From Rhodobiaceae bacterium (GTDB taxonomy: Bacteria > Pseudomonadota > Alphaproteobacteria > Puniceispirillales > Puniceispirillaceae), in contig JAAZUU010000014.1 in the NCBI GenBank assembly GCA_018624035.1, forward strand, positions 1 through 33,248: a DNA stretch of 33,248 nt, written 5' to 3'. The notes below the pieces were generated by a model, which saw only the letters and a list, made by a program, of their open reading frames with translations, made no database searches and was not told where the DNA came from. The position numbers and the translations under genes are program-made. Shown piece after piece: positions 23,554-31,508 of the stretch (positions are counted from its first letter, which is position 1; every line of letters begins with the position of its first letter).

Positions 23554-24750
23554 ATGAATAATCAGATACATGGGTTCGGCGCGGCCAATCTGATCGACAA
23601 CTGCCTTGGCACTGTCGAGGGCATGACGATCCTGCTTGTCTGCGAGGACCCGCGGCATGGCTGGTATGACCACGCCGCCCCGGACCATGTTCATCACGAA
23701 CTGCTGGCCCGCGGTGCCACGGTCAGGCGGATGATGGTCGATCTGCCGGAAAACCGCCCGAACGACGCTGTGCAGGCGGCGATGAACAAAGTCGATCGTG
23801 TGATTTTCTTCTCGCGGCTTGGCGATCAGGGACGCTTTGACTGGCATTACACGGGCCCACCCTGCGTCATGAGCTATGCGCTGAATGAAGACATGCTCGA
23901 TGGTGGGTACGGATCACTCGACCATCTGTCCATGTGCCGGCTGAAGGCCGCCATCGACGAGGTGACACTTGGTGCAGACCACATCCGTGTAACCTGCCCG
24001 CTGGGAACATCGTTCGAGGGCAGCCCCGGCGCCACCGCGGCGAGCGGCAGCGAGGTCGTCATCCACCGCTTTCCAATGGGCATCCCGCAGCCTGTCCTTG
24101 CCAGGGGTTTCAGTGGCAAGGCCGTGCTTTCGCATTATCTGACGCCAACCGGCTCGAGGATCTACTCGCCGGACTATTTGCCACTTCGTGACCCCGTCAC
24201 CGCGCATTTCGAGGCAAGCCGCATCACCGGGTTTTCCGGCCAGGCCGACCTTGTGGCCGAAGTCGAGTCGCATTACGAACGGGTGGCGCGGGACTTTGGC
24301 CTTGATGGCTACAACATCGATTCCTGGCATGCCGGCATCCATCCGCTGATGTCCTATGACCGGCCGGCGGCGCTGGACCCGCTGCGCTGGTCCGGGACGG
24401 CGTTCCAGCATCCGCGGCTGCTGCATTTTCACACCTGCGGAAGTGGACCGCCAGGGGAAATCTGCTGGATGATCCTCGATCCGACAATCGAGGTTGACGG
24501 GATCGCGCTGTGGGAGCAGGGACGGCTTCACCCCGAGCGGTTCGCCACAACAAGGCAGGTTCTTGATGCCGACCCGGCGCTTGTCGCCGCCTTTCGGGCG
24601 CCAACAGGCCCGGTCGGGGTTGAACCTGTCCAGACAGTTGAACCTGTCCAGCCAAGGGCGGTATCAGAGCCGCCTGCGTCAAGAGCGGCAGAATCAAGAG
24701 CGGCGGAACCCGCCCTGACAGAACCGGCCCTCGCGTCACAAGGGGCGTGA
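23554..24750 (+). CDS. M29 aminopeptidase/NicX-like putative metal-dependent dioxygenase or hydrolase
   Basis: 398 residues. I recognise the M29-type (aminopeptidase T) superfamily from HIRVTCPLGTSFEGSPG (143-159), NIDSWHAGIHPLMSYDR (254-270) and LLHFHTCGSGPPGEICWMILD (289-309). The same architecture is used by 2,5-dihydroxypyridine dioxygenase (NicX), where a His in the first segment and an HxD in the second bind iron. Here H259 or H263 and H291-x-H293 are the likely ligands. The C-terminal 50 residues are low-complexity and built from two tandem duplications (VEPVQ and SRAAE). Placed one base before a Rieske oxygenase gene, a ring-opening role is attractive but unproven; a peptidase remains possible. 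Confidence 0.6.
   Translation: MNNQIHGFGAANLIDNCLGTVEGMTILLVCEDPRHGWYDHAAPDHVHHELLARGATVRRMMVDLPENRPNDAVQAAMNKVDRVIFFSRLGDQGRFDWHYTGPPCVMSYALNEDMLDGGYGSLDHLSMCRLKAAIDEVTLGADHIRVTCPLGTSFEGSPGATAASGSEVVIHRFPMGIPQPVLARGFSGKAVLSHYLTPTGSRIYSPDYLPLRDPVTAHFEASRITGFSGQADLVAEVESHYERVARDFGLDGYNIDSWHAGIHPLMSYDRPAALDPLRWSGTAFQHPRLLHFHTCGSGPPGEICWMILDPTIEVDGIALWEQGRLHPERFATTRQVLDADPALVAAFRAPTGPVGVEPVQTVEPVQPRAVSEPPASRAAESRAAEPALTEPALASQGA
24619..24654. repeat. 18-bp tandem duplication in the M29-like gene tail
   Basis: GTTGAACCTGTCCAGACA is followed by a copy differing in two of the last bases (GTTGAACCTGTCCAGCCA). It repeats VEPVQ in frame. Confidence 0.9.
24679..24708. repeat. 15-bp tandem duplication in the M29-like gene tail
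   Basis: TCAAGAGCGGCAGAA is followed by TCAAGAGCGGCGGAA, repeating SRAAE in frame. It is the second independent duplication within 100 bases. Confidence 0.9.
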
Positions 24751-24751
24751 G

Positions 24752-25798
24752 ATGGCTGATATCGAGACCCAGTTCATCCGCGACTGCTGGTATGTCGCCG
24801 GCTGGAGCACCGATTTCACGCACGCGCTGACACCGCTGCGGATCCTTGACGAGCCGGTCGTCATCTTCCGCACCGAGACCGGTGTGCCGGCGGCGCTGGA
24901 GGATGCCTGCCCGCACCGCAAACTTCCTTTGTCAAAGGGGCGACTCATCGGCGAGACGGTCGAGTGCGGCTATCATGGCCTGACCTTCGACTGCAGCGGC
25001 GCCTGTGTGAGGGCACCGACACAGGATGGGCCGCCGCCGACCGGTGTGACTGTCAGATCCTATCCGGTGGTTGATCGCTGGGGGATCCTGTGGATCTGGA
25101 TGGGTGATGAGGCGGCGGCAGACCCGGACAGCATCATCGAGATTCCGAATTATGACAACCCGGCCTGGGGCCGGACCCCCGGCGGCAGCATGGATATCGC
25201 CTGCCATTATCTTTACGTCATCGACAATCTGCTCGACCCGTCGCATGTCGCCTGGGTCCATGTCTCGTCCTTTGCCGGTGCCGGCACCGGCAATCTGCCG
25301 CTTGATATCGAGAAACTCGATGACGGGGTCATCGTGTCACGCTGGGTCATGGACGCACCGCCACCGCCCTATTACGAACCGATCCTGCCCTTCTCCGGCA
25401 ATTGCGACCGCAAGCAGCATTATGAGTGCCGGCTTCCCTCGACGGCGATCAACATGTCGGTCTACAGCCGCGCCGGCACCGGCGGCGACGATGCCAACCT
25501 GCCGGATGATGTCTTCCTGAACATCTCTTATAATTTCATGACCCCGGTCGATGCCGACAACACACGATATTTCTGGTTCCAGCACCGCAATTCCGACCCC
25601 GACAATGAAGAGATGTCCCGGCAGATGTTCGAGGGCGCCAAGGCCGCCTTCATCGAGGATCGTGACGTGCTGGTCGAGGTCCATCGCGGCATGAAGGAAA
25701 GTCGGACGCGGCATATCAATCTGGGAATCGACGCCGGCGCGATGCGGTTTCGCAAGATGGTCGAACGCCGGATCGACGGTGCCACCACGGTCGATTGA
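24752..25798 (+). CDS. Rieske non-heme iron oxygenase, VanA-like alpha subunit
   Basis: 348 residues. The Rieske [2Fe-2S] ligands are C53 and H55 (CPH) and C72 and H75 (CGYH). The mononuclear iron site fits D162-x2-H165-x4-H170 (LLDPSHVAWVH). The N-terminus FIRDCWYVAGWSTDF is typical of the vanillate O-demethylase/phenoxybenzoate-dioxygenase group, which hydroxylate or demethylate aromatic and heteroaromatic rings. The start is one base after the M29-like stop, with AAGGGGCG upstream. No VanB-type reductase is visible in the window, so electrons must come from a reductase encoded elsewhere. The pathway substrate is unknown. Confidence 0.9.
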   Translation: MADIETQFIRDCWYVAGWSTDFTHALTPLRILDEPVVIFRTETGVPAALEDACPHRKLPLSKGRLIGETVECGYHGLTFDCSGACVRAPTQDGPPPTGVTVRSYPVVDRWGILWIWMGDEAAADPDSIIEIPNYDNPAWGRTPGGSMDIACHYLYVIDNLLDPSHVAWVHVSSFAGAGTGNLPLDIEKLDDGVIVSRWVMDAPPPPYYEPILPFSGNCDRKQHYECRLPSTAINMSVYSRAGTGGDDANLPDDVFLNISYNFMTPVDADNTRYFWFQHRNSDPDNEEMSRQMFEGAKAAFIEDRDVLVEVHRGMKESRTRHINLGIDAGAMRFRKMVERRIDGATTVD

Positions 25799-25948
25799 TC
25801 GGCCCTGCGACGACATGGCACTGGCCGGAAATCGGCAAAACTGTCCAAAAAACGCGAGGAGCGGTTGCAGACACTTGATGTAATGGCCATCTGCGGTCTA
25901 CCCTTGAAGGACAGTTTGTCGCACCCGAACTCAGTAAGGAGTCGTTCC

Positions 25949-26725
25949 ATGAAGTTTTTTAAGTACGCGCTTACCGCCTTTGCGCTGGTCTGTGCCGCCA
26001 TTCCGGCGCACGCGCAAAACACCCTCCAGGATATTCTTTCAAACGGCGTTCTCAAGGTCGGCACGACCGGCGACTGGAACCCGATGACAATGAAGGATCC
26101 CGCCACCAACAGCTATACCGGCTATGACATCGATGTGATGACCGCGCTGGCCAAGGATCTCGACGTCAAGATCGAGTTCGTGCCGACTGACTGGAAGACG
26201 CTGGTCAGCGGTGTCGTTTCGGGCAAGTACCACATGACCGGATCGGCTTCGATCTCGCCGGCGCGCGCCAAGGCGGCAGGCTATTCGAACAGCTACTTCT
26301 CGCTTGCCACCGTGCCGCTGACGCTGAAGAAGAACGCCGGCAAGTTCAATGACTGGGCCGATCTGGACAAGGCAGACGTGACCGTCGCGGCAACGCTCGG
26401 CACGACGCAGGAAAAGCAGGTCAAGCAGTTCTTCCCGAACGCCAATCACAAGATTGTTGAAGCCCCGGCCCGTGACTTCCAGGAAGTTCTCGCCGGCCGC
26501 GCCGACGCGCACATCACCTCGAATGTCGAGGCGTACAAGCTTGTGGCGAAATATCCCGAGATGATGGTTGTGCCGGTATCCGCGCCGAAAGCACGGACTC
26601 CCATCGCCATGCTGTTGCCGCAGGGCGACCAGGTCTGGATCAATTATGTCAACACCTGGATCAAGCTGAAGACCGAGCGCGGTTTCTTCGACTCGCTTGG
26701 CAAGAAATGGCAATTGTCGAACTGA
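25949..26725 (+). CDS. periplasmic solute-binding protein (family 3, PheC-like)
   Basis: 258 residues from ATG 25949, with AAGGAG upstream. Signal peptide residues 1-22 (MKFFKYALTAFALVCAAIPAHA) are followed by QNTLQDILSNGVLKVGTTGDW. The domain matches family 3 binding proteins (GYDIDVMTALAKDL, FVPTDWKTLVSGVVSGK, EVLAGRADAHIT). The VGTTGDW start and the PQGDQVWINYVNTWI end resemble cyclohexadienyl dehydratase PheC, which shares this fold. The lack of nearby aromatic-amino-acid genes and the presence of an ATPase-permease pair at 21183-22709 favour transport. It sits 150 bases after the Rieske gene and ends in a strong terminator; the gap shows no clear promoter. Confidence 0.85.
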   Translation: MKFFKYALTAFALVCAAIPAHAQNTLQDILSNGVLKVGTTGDWNPMTMKDPATNSYTGYDIDVMTALAKDLDVKIEFVPTDWKTLVSGVVSGKYHMTGSASISPARAKAAGYSNSYFSLATVPLTLKKNAGKFNDWADLDKADVTVAATLGTTQEKQVKQFFPNANHKIVEAPARDFQEVLAGRADAHITSNVEAYKLVAKYPEMMVVPVSAPKARTPIAMLLPQGDQVWINYVNTWIKLKTERGFFDSLGKKWQLSN

Positions 26726-26744
26726 CACGGCCACAAAAACCGAC

Positions 26745-26773
26745 GGGCGGGAGATTGCTCCCGCCCTTTTTTT
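26745..26773 (+). terminator. rho-independent terminator after the binding protein gene
   Basis: Perfect 9-bp stem GGGCGGGAG/CTCCCGCCC with an ATTG loop and seven T residues. It begins 19 bases after the stop and closes the plus-strand unit before the GST gene. Confidence 0.93.
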
Positions 26774-26792
26774 GTCCACACCGGGGGCATCG

Positions 26793-27446
26793 ATGACGAT
26801 CACACTCTACAATGTCGCTGTCAGCAGCTATGGCGCGAAGGTGCGGATCATGCTGCGTCACAAGGCGCTGGAATGGACCGAGATCGCGCCGCCGGATGGC
26901 TATGGCAGCGATGCCTATCGCCGGATCGTACCGGCAGGCACGGTACCGGCGATCATCCATGACGGTCTGACACTCGCCGATTCCGAGGCCATCGCCGAAT
27001 ATCTGGATGAGCGGTTCCCGTCGCCAGCCATGATGCCCGGCGATATCGAGTCGCGGGCGCGGGCGCGTGAATTGTCGCGCTTCCACGACACGCGCCTCGA
27101 GCCGGTTCTGCGGTCCTTTTTCGGACAGGTCGCACCGCATGGTCGCGACGCCGATTTCATTGCCGGGAATGCGCGCCTTCTGCAGTCACGGCTTGACCAG
27201 CTTGCAATCATGGCGTCGCCGTCACCGCTGCTGACCGGTGGCGCGCTGGCGATCGCCGATTGCGGCTTTGTCGCCAGCTTCGCCATCCTCGATCTGCTGA
27301 AGGAATGCCTTGATCTGCCAGTGGCCATGCCGGACGATCTGACGAGCTACGCCGGGGCGCTGGCCATGCATCCGTCGGTCAGTGACGAGGATTCCCACTA
27401 TCGCGCGGCACTTCGTGACTGGGCGGAGGCAAAAGGCGCGCTTTGA
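26793..27446 (+). CDS. glutathione S-transferase family protein
   Basis: 217 residues from ATG 26793, in the short space after the terminator. The thioredoxin-like domain carries SSYGAKVRIMLRHK near residues 11-24, where the serine is the likely glutathione-activating residue, and the cis-proline segment GTVPAIIHDGLTLADSEAIAEYLDE near 49-73. A helical C-terminal domain follows (LLTGGALAIADCGFVAS). Family members conjugate glutathione or isomerise, dechlorinate or ring-cleave intermediates. A role in the adjacent oxygenase locus is possible, since GSTs often accompany aromatic degradation genes. The final codons lie inside the first unit of an 18-bp triplicate repeat. Confidence 0.88.
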   Translation: MTITLYNVAVSSYGAKVRIMLRHKALEWTEIAPPDGYGSDAYRRIVPAGTVPAIIHDGLTLADSEAIAEYLDERFPSPAMMPGDIESRARARELSRFHDTRLEPVLRSFFGQVAPHGRDADFIAGNARLLQSRLDQLAIMASPSPLLTGGALAIADCGFVASFAILDLLKECLDLPVAMPDDLTSYAGALAMHPSVSDEDSHYRAALRDWAEAKGAL

Positions 27447-27494
27447 CTTGCCGGGCTGCTTTGACTTGCCGGGCCACTTTGACTTGCCGGGCAA
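27441..27494. repeat. 18-bp tandem repeat, three copies, at the GST gene end
   Basis: CTTTGACTTGCCGGGC plus two variable bases is repeated at 27441, 27459 and 27477. The first copy contains the GST stop codon. The third copy's GCCGGGCAA (27486-27494) can pair with TTGCCCGGC at 27512-27520, and the earlier copies carry the same GCCGGGC core. Confidence 0.92.
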
Positions 27495-27565
27495 GATCCG
27501 GCATTTGCCTTTTGCCCGGCGCTGTGCGCTAATCCACACATGACCCCTCAGATACGAGCATCGTC

Positions 27566-28480
27566 GTGATCGCCAGATTCACGTCGCTTTCCCCAGCGCC
27601 GCAGGCGGCGCTGATGATGCTGCTGGCGATGCTGCTCTTCACCATGATGGGGATCTTCATCCGCCTGGCCTCGGCCTTCGTGCCGGTAATGGAAATCGTT
27701 TTCTTCCGCAATTTTCTGGCGCTTCTGATCCTCACACCCCTGCTGATCCGCAGCGGCGCACCCAGCATCCGGATGAACCGCCCGAAACTGTTCTTCGCGC
27801 GGGCCTCGGTGAATTTCATCGGCATGCTCAGCGGTTTCACCGCCGTCACGCTGATCCCTCTTGCCGACATGACGGCGCTGACCTTCACCAGCCCGATCTT
27901 CGTGACCATCGGTGCCGCGCTGTTCCTTGGCGAGGTCATCCGTGTGCGGCGGATGATGGCCATCGCGGTCGGGTTGCTCGGCGCGCTGATCATTCTTCGC
28001 CCCGGCTTTGTCGAGGTGTCGACAGGCGCCATGCTGGCACTCGTCAGCGCGCTGTCTATCGCCATCGCCAGCCTGATGGTGAAGAAGATGACAAAAACCG
28101 AGTCCGCCTCCGCCATCGTTTTCTGGATGGTGACGATGCAGGCACCCATCGCGCTGGTGCCGGCATTGTTCGTCTGGGAATGGCCAACCGCCGAAGCCTG
28201 GCTCTATCTGTGGGGCATGGCGCTTGCCGGCACAGCGGCGCATTTGTTGCTCACCCGCGCCCTGGGCATGGTCGAGATCACAAGCCTGCAACCGCTGGAG
28301 TTCGCCAAGCTTCCCTTTGCCGTCGTGCTGGCATGGATGGTGTTCGGCGAATGGCCGGATATCTGGATCTGGCTTGGCGGCGCGATCATCTTTGTCTCGA
28401 CCGCCTACATCACGCGTCGCGAGGCGCTGGCAAAACGCGGATCGCCGCCGCGGGATGTTGAAATCAGGGCACCGTTGTAA
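27566..28480 (+). CDS. DMT-superfamily (EamA) transporter
   Basis: 304 residues from GTG 27566. Ten predicted helices in two EamA repeats: first MMLLAMLLFTMMGIFIRLAS, later FTSPIFVTIGAALFLGEVIRVRRMM, and in the second half ALVSALSIAIASLMVKKM and ITSLQPLEFAKLPFAVVLAW. The second-half motif (LQPLEF...P.A..LAW..FGE) is typical of the family's C-terminal repeat. A nine-codon frame (27540-27569) ends on the GTG start and could be a leader, but this may be chance. No substrate can be assigned. The 3' end is 4 bases from the convergent pyrC stop. Confidence 0.88.
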   Translation: MIARFTSLSPAPQAALMMLLAMLLFTMMGIFIRLASAFVPVMEIVFFRNFLALLILTPLLIRSGAPSIRMNRPKLFFARASVNFIGMLSGFTAVTLIPLADMTALTFTSPIFVTIGAALFLGEVIRVRRMMAIAVGLLGALIILRPGFVEVSTGAMLALVSALSIAIASLMVKKMTKTESASAIVFWMVTMQAPIALVPALFVWEWPTAEAWLYLWGMALAGTAAHLLLTRALGMVEITSLQPLEFAKLPFAVVLAWMVFGEWPDIWIWLGGAIIFVSTAYITRREALAKRGSPPRDVEIRAPL

Positions 28481-28484
28481 TCGC

Positions 28485-29525
28485 TCAGCTGACCCGCCAG
28501 TGGATCGGAACCATCGGGTCGAAGACCGTCAACGCGCCCTCCTGCGTGGTCCGGTTCTGCGGCACCGGTTGCGGCGTGTCCTCGCGGACCAGCGTCACCG
28601 TCCCGTCATTTGGCGCAACGCCATAGAACGCCGCGCCATGGCGTGCCACGAAACCGTCCAGCCGGTCGAGGGCCCCGGCTTCCTCGAAGATCTGCGCAAG
28701 GCATGGCAGCGTGTTCGGCGCGGTATAGATACCCGCGCACCCGCATTCCGACAATTTGGCGGCGTCGAGATGCGGCGCGCTGTCGGTGCCGAGGAAAAAG
28801 GACGGGGCACCGGAGGTGGCTGCGGCGACAAGGGCACGTCGGTGCGTCTCGCGCTTGGCGACAGGAAGGCAGTAATAATGCGGCCTGATCCCGCCGGCAA
28901 GCATGTGGTTCCTGTTGATGAAGAGGTGATGCGTTGTCAGGGTGGCGCCGATATTCGCCCCGCCATCACGGACATAGTCGATACCATCGGCGGTGGTGAC
29001 ATGCTCCATCACCACCCGCAGCTGCGGCAGATCCTTGCGAAGCGGGTCAAGCACCCGTTCGATGAACACCGCCTCGCGATCAAAGATATCGACCTCGGGA
29101 TCGGTGACCTCACCATGAACGCACAGCGGGATCCCGGCCCCCGCCATCGCCTCAAGCACCGGCATCACGGCATTGACATCACGGACACCGGAGGCTGAAT
29201 TCGTGGTCGCGCCGGCCGGATACAGCTTCACCGCCATGATGATGCCGTCACGCGCCGCGGCAACCAGATCGTCGGCCTCCGTGGTCTCGGTCAGATAGAG
29301 TGTCATCAACGGCGTGAAGTCCGCGCCGACAGGCACCGCCGCCAGAATACGTTCACGATAGGACGCCGCATCGGCACCGGTGACAACCGGCGGCACCAGG
29401 TTCGGCATGATCAGCGCCCGCCCGAAATCGGCGGCGCTGTCAGGTGTCACCGCATCCAGCATGGAACCATCGCGAAGATGAAGATGCCAGTCATCCGGGC
29501 GGGTCAGGGTCAGGCGGCGGGTCAT
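28485..29525 (-). CDS. pyrC: dihydroorotase (class II)
   Basis: 346 residues from ATG 29525, nine bases after AGAGG. Amidohydrolase metal ligands are H14 and H16 (WHLHLRDG), carboxylated lysine K100 ([13 protein letters not shown]), H137 (CVHGEV), H175 (MEHVTT) and an aspartate in FLGTDSAPH. The spacing matches Escherichia coli PyrC with a constant offset of two. The enzyme interconverts carbamoyl aspartate and dihydroorotate in pyrimidine synthesis, using zinc. It is divergent from a Zur-type regulator; zinc-responsive pyrC paralogues are known in other bacteria, but I see no canonical Zur box in the 136-bp gap, only a 6-1-6 inverted repeat. Confidence 0.93.
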   Translation of the reverse strand: MTRRLTLTRPDDWHLHLRDGSMLDAVTPDSAADFGRALIMPNLVPPVVTGADAASYRERILAAVPVGADFTPLMTLYLTETTEADDLVAAARDGIIMAVKLYPAGATTNSASGVRDVNAVMPVLEAMAGAGIPLCVHGEVTDPEVDIFDREAVFIERVLDPLRKDLPQLRVVMEHVTTADGIDYVRDGGANIGATLTTHHLFINRNHMLAGGIRPHYYCLPVAKRETHRRALVAAATSGAPSFFLGTDSAPHLDAAKLSECGCAGIYTAPNTLPCLAQIFEEAGALDRLDGFVARHGAAFYGVAPNDGTVTLVREDTPQPVPQNRTTQEGALTVFDPMVPIHWRVS

Positions 29526-29602
29526 ATCTGGCATCCTCTGTGACATGTGACGGTGCGTGCCCTGTCTGCTAGCATTCCGGCCTGACGCAGGCAACCCACA
29601 CG

Positions 29603-29615
29603 GATTTGACAAATC
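29603..29615. promoter_or_regulatory. possible operator between pyrC and the Fur-family gene
   Basis: GATTTG-A-CAAATC is a perfect 6-bp inverted repeat with a one-base spacer, 47 bases upstream of the zur-like start. It does not match the usual Zur consensus, but is positioned for autoregulation. Confidence 0.35.
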
Positions 29616-29661
29616 GGCACCGGAACCGGCATCATGACGGGCATCTGGGAGGAGCCCGCCA

Positions 29662-30054
29662 GTGGACCGATCACGCAACGAAACGCTTGTCTTTGAGTTT
29701 CTCGAGGCCGCCGGCAAACCGGCCAGCGCCTACGAAATTCTGGGTGCGCTTCGCGAAGATGGGCTGCGCGCGCCGCTGCAGGTCTATCGCGCGCTGTCAA
29801 AACTGATCGATTCAGGCGCGGTGCACCGGATCGAGAGTCTGAACGCCTTTGTCGCCTGCAAGCACCATGGGTGCAGAGGCAAGGAGGTCAGCATCTTCAT
29901 GCTGTGCGAGCGCTGCGACAACGTCACCGAGGCTGTCGACAAAAGCACTGCGGCCGCGCTGACAGCGCTTTGCGCCGACCGAAATTTCAGCGGCACCCGC
30001 CAGATGATCGAGTTGACCGGTGTCTGCGCTTCCTGCCAGACAGCCCAGCATTAG
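29662..30054 (+). CDS. zur: Fur-family metalloregulator, Zur-like
   Basis: 130 residues from GTG 29662, preceded by GGGAGGAG. The winged helix ([19 protein letters not shown] near 13-31, [23 protein letters not shown] near 37-59) precedes a metal-binding domain. CERC (C82, C85) and CASC (C122, C125) form the structural zinc site, and CKHHGC (66-71) supplies likely regulatory ligands. The block [14 protein letters not shown] to ELTGVCASC is much closer to Zur than to Fur. It should repress zinc-uptake genes when zinc is sufficient. No znu genes are in the window; pyrC is its divergent neighbour. Confidence 0.8.
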   Translation: MDRSRNETLVFEFLEAAGKPASAYEILGALREDGLRAPLQVYRALSKLIDSGAVHRIESLNAFVACKHHGCRGKEVSIFMLCERCDNVTEAVDKSTAAALTALCADRNFSGTRQMIELTGVCASCQTAQH

Positions 30055-30077
30055 GAAAAACCGGTCCGACTGCGCCC

Positions 30078-30101
30078 GAACCTTCAAAAACCCGAAGGTT
30101 C
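30078..30101. terminator. weak bidirectional terminator between convergent genes
   Basis: GAACCTTC/GAAGGTTC forms an 8-bp stem with an eight-base loop (30086-30093), midway between the zur and puuA-like stops. No long T tract is present, so efficiency is uncertain. Confidence 0.4.
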
Positions 30102-30107
30102 ATAAAG

Positions 30108-31448
30108 CTAGACATTCAAAAGAAGATATTCGCGCTCCCACGGGCTGATCACCTCGAGAAAGGCATCGGACTCACCGCGTTTGACCTCGATAAACAGTTT
30201 CACGAACTGCTCACCGAGAATTTCCTGGAGAGGGCCGGCCCTTTCCAGCGCGTCGAGCGCGATATCAAGGTTGCGTGGCAACGTCGTCAGATCCTCGCCG
30301 CTGACGGTACGTGGTCGGGTGGGGCGGCGCTGTTCGCGCAGCCCAAGCCAGATCGCCGCGAGGCTGGCGGCGATCGCCAGATAGGGGTTCGCATCCGCCC
30401 CGGGAACGCGGTTCTCGATTCGGCGGTTGGCCGGATCACCGGTCGGAACACGAAGACCGACCGTCCGGTTGTCCATGCCCCAGGCAAGGTTGGTGGGCGA
30501 ATCCTCGGTCAGCGAATGCCGGCGGTAGGAATTCACATAAGGCGCCATCAGGGCCATCGCCCCGGACAGGTAGCGTTGCATGCCGGCAAGCGCGTGAAAG
30601 AAGGCCTCGCTGTCCTCGCCATCCTCGGTGACGAACAGATTGCGTCCGGTTTCCAGATCACGCACCGACAGATGGACATGCATCGCGCTGCCCGGCTGGT
30701 CCTGCATCGGTTTTGCCATGAAGGTGGCGTGAAGATTATGGTTCAGTGCTGTCTGCCGCACCGTCCGCTTGAACAGGAAGGCCTGGTCGGCAAGTTCCAG
30801 CGCGTCACCATGGTTGAAATTGATCTCCATCTGCGCCGCCCCGGCCTCATGGCTCAGCGTGTCGATGTCGATCTTCTGCACCTCGCAGTGATCATAGATA
30901 TCCTCGAACAGCGGGTCGAATTCGTTGACCGCGTCGATGCCATAGGCCTGGCGCGCCTTCTCGGCCCGCCCCGATTTGCCTTTCGGGCTGACAAGCGGAT
31001 TGTTGGCGTCGGCGCTCTGCTCGACAAGGAAGAATTCCAGTTCCGGCGCGACGACGGGTTTCATGCCGGCATCCTCGAACAGCGCCAGCACGCGTTTCAG
31101 CACCGCGCGCGGCGTGAAGGGCACGATCCGGCCCTCATGGTCACAGGCGTCATGGATAATCTGCGCCGTCGGCTCATCATACCATGGCACCAGCCGACAG
31201 GAATTGGCGTCCGGGCGCAGGATCACATCGGCACCGATTTCGTTCAGCACCTCGCTGTCCAGATAGGCGCCGGTGACCGACTGGCCGAAGACATATTCAG
31301 GCAACCGCAAGCCACCCGATTCGGCAGCCGGGATGAATTTATGCACCGGCAGGATCTTGCCACGCGGAATGCCGGCAATATCGCTGACAAGGCATTCCAC
31401 CTCGGTGATCGACTGTTCGGTCAGCCAGCCATGCATGTCGAAAGTCAT
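30108..31448 (-). CDS. puuA: glutamine synthetase family protein, gamma-glutamylputrescine synthetase-like (PuuA)
   Basis: 446 residues. The beta-grasp start (VECLVSDIAGIPRGKILP near 17-34) is followed by the catalytic domain with PELEFFLV, HEAGAAQMEINFNHGDAL, SAMHVHLSVRD, NSYRRH, NRTVGLRVP and RIENRVPGADANPYLA. These match GS-like enzymes that glutamylate amines, rather than housekeeping GlnA: no adenylylation tyrosine loop of GlnA type is evident. PuuA-like function is supported by the neighbouring SpuC-like aminotransferase and PuuB-like oxidase. The reaction would be putrescine plus glutamate plus ATP to gamma-glutamylputrescine. The ATG at 31448 has AGGAG seven bases upstream, in the proximal unit of a triplicated repeat. 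Confidence 0.82.
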   Translation of the reverse strand: MTFDMHGWLTEQSITEVECLVSDIAGIPRGKILPVHKFIPAAESGGLRLPEYVFGQSVTGAYLDSEVLNEIGADVILRPDANSCRLVPWYDEPTAQIIHDACDHEGRIVPFTPRAVLKRVLALFEDAGMKPVVAPELEFFLVEQSADANNPLVSPKGKSGRAEKARQAYGIDAVNEFDPLFEDIYDHCEVQKIDIDTLSHEAGAAQMEINFNHGDALELADQAFLFKRTVRQTALNHNLHATFMAKPMQDQPGSAMHVHLSVRDLETGRNLFVTEDGEDSEAFFHALAGMQRYLSGAMALMAPYVNSYRRHSLTEDSPTNLAWGMDNRTVGLRVPTGDPANRRIENRVPGADANPYLAIAASLAAIWLGLREQRRPTRPRTVSGEDLTTLPRNLDIALDALERAGPLQEILGEQFVKLFIEVKRGESDAFLEVISPWEREYLLLNV

Positions 31449-31455
31449 GCAATAT

Positions 31456-31498
31456 CTCCTGTTGCGGGGGCTCCTGTTGCGGGGGCTCCTGTTGCGGG
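31456..31498 (-). repeat. 15-bp repeat, nearly three copies, carrying the puuA ribosome-binding site
   Basis: On the minus strand CCCCCGCAACAGGAG is repeated at period 15, with the distal copy missing two bases. Each copy ends in AGGAG. Only the proximal one is correctly spaced (7 bases) from the start codon at 31448. Confidence 0.93.
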
Positions 31499-31508
31499 CA
31501 AAATCACC

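Noticed and set aside
25949-26725. Reading the binding protein as a true cyclohexadienyl dehydratase (pheC)
   Set aside because: The sequence resembles PheC, but an ABC ATPase and permease are nearby, no aromatic-amino-acid gene is, and the fold is shared by transport proteins; transport is more likely.
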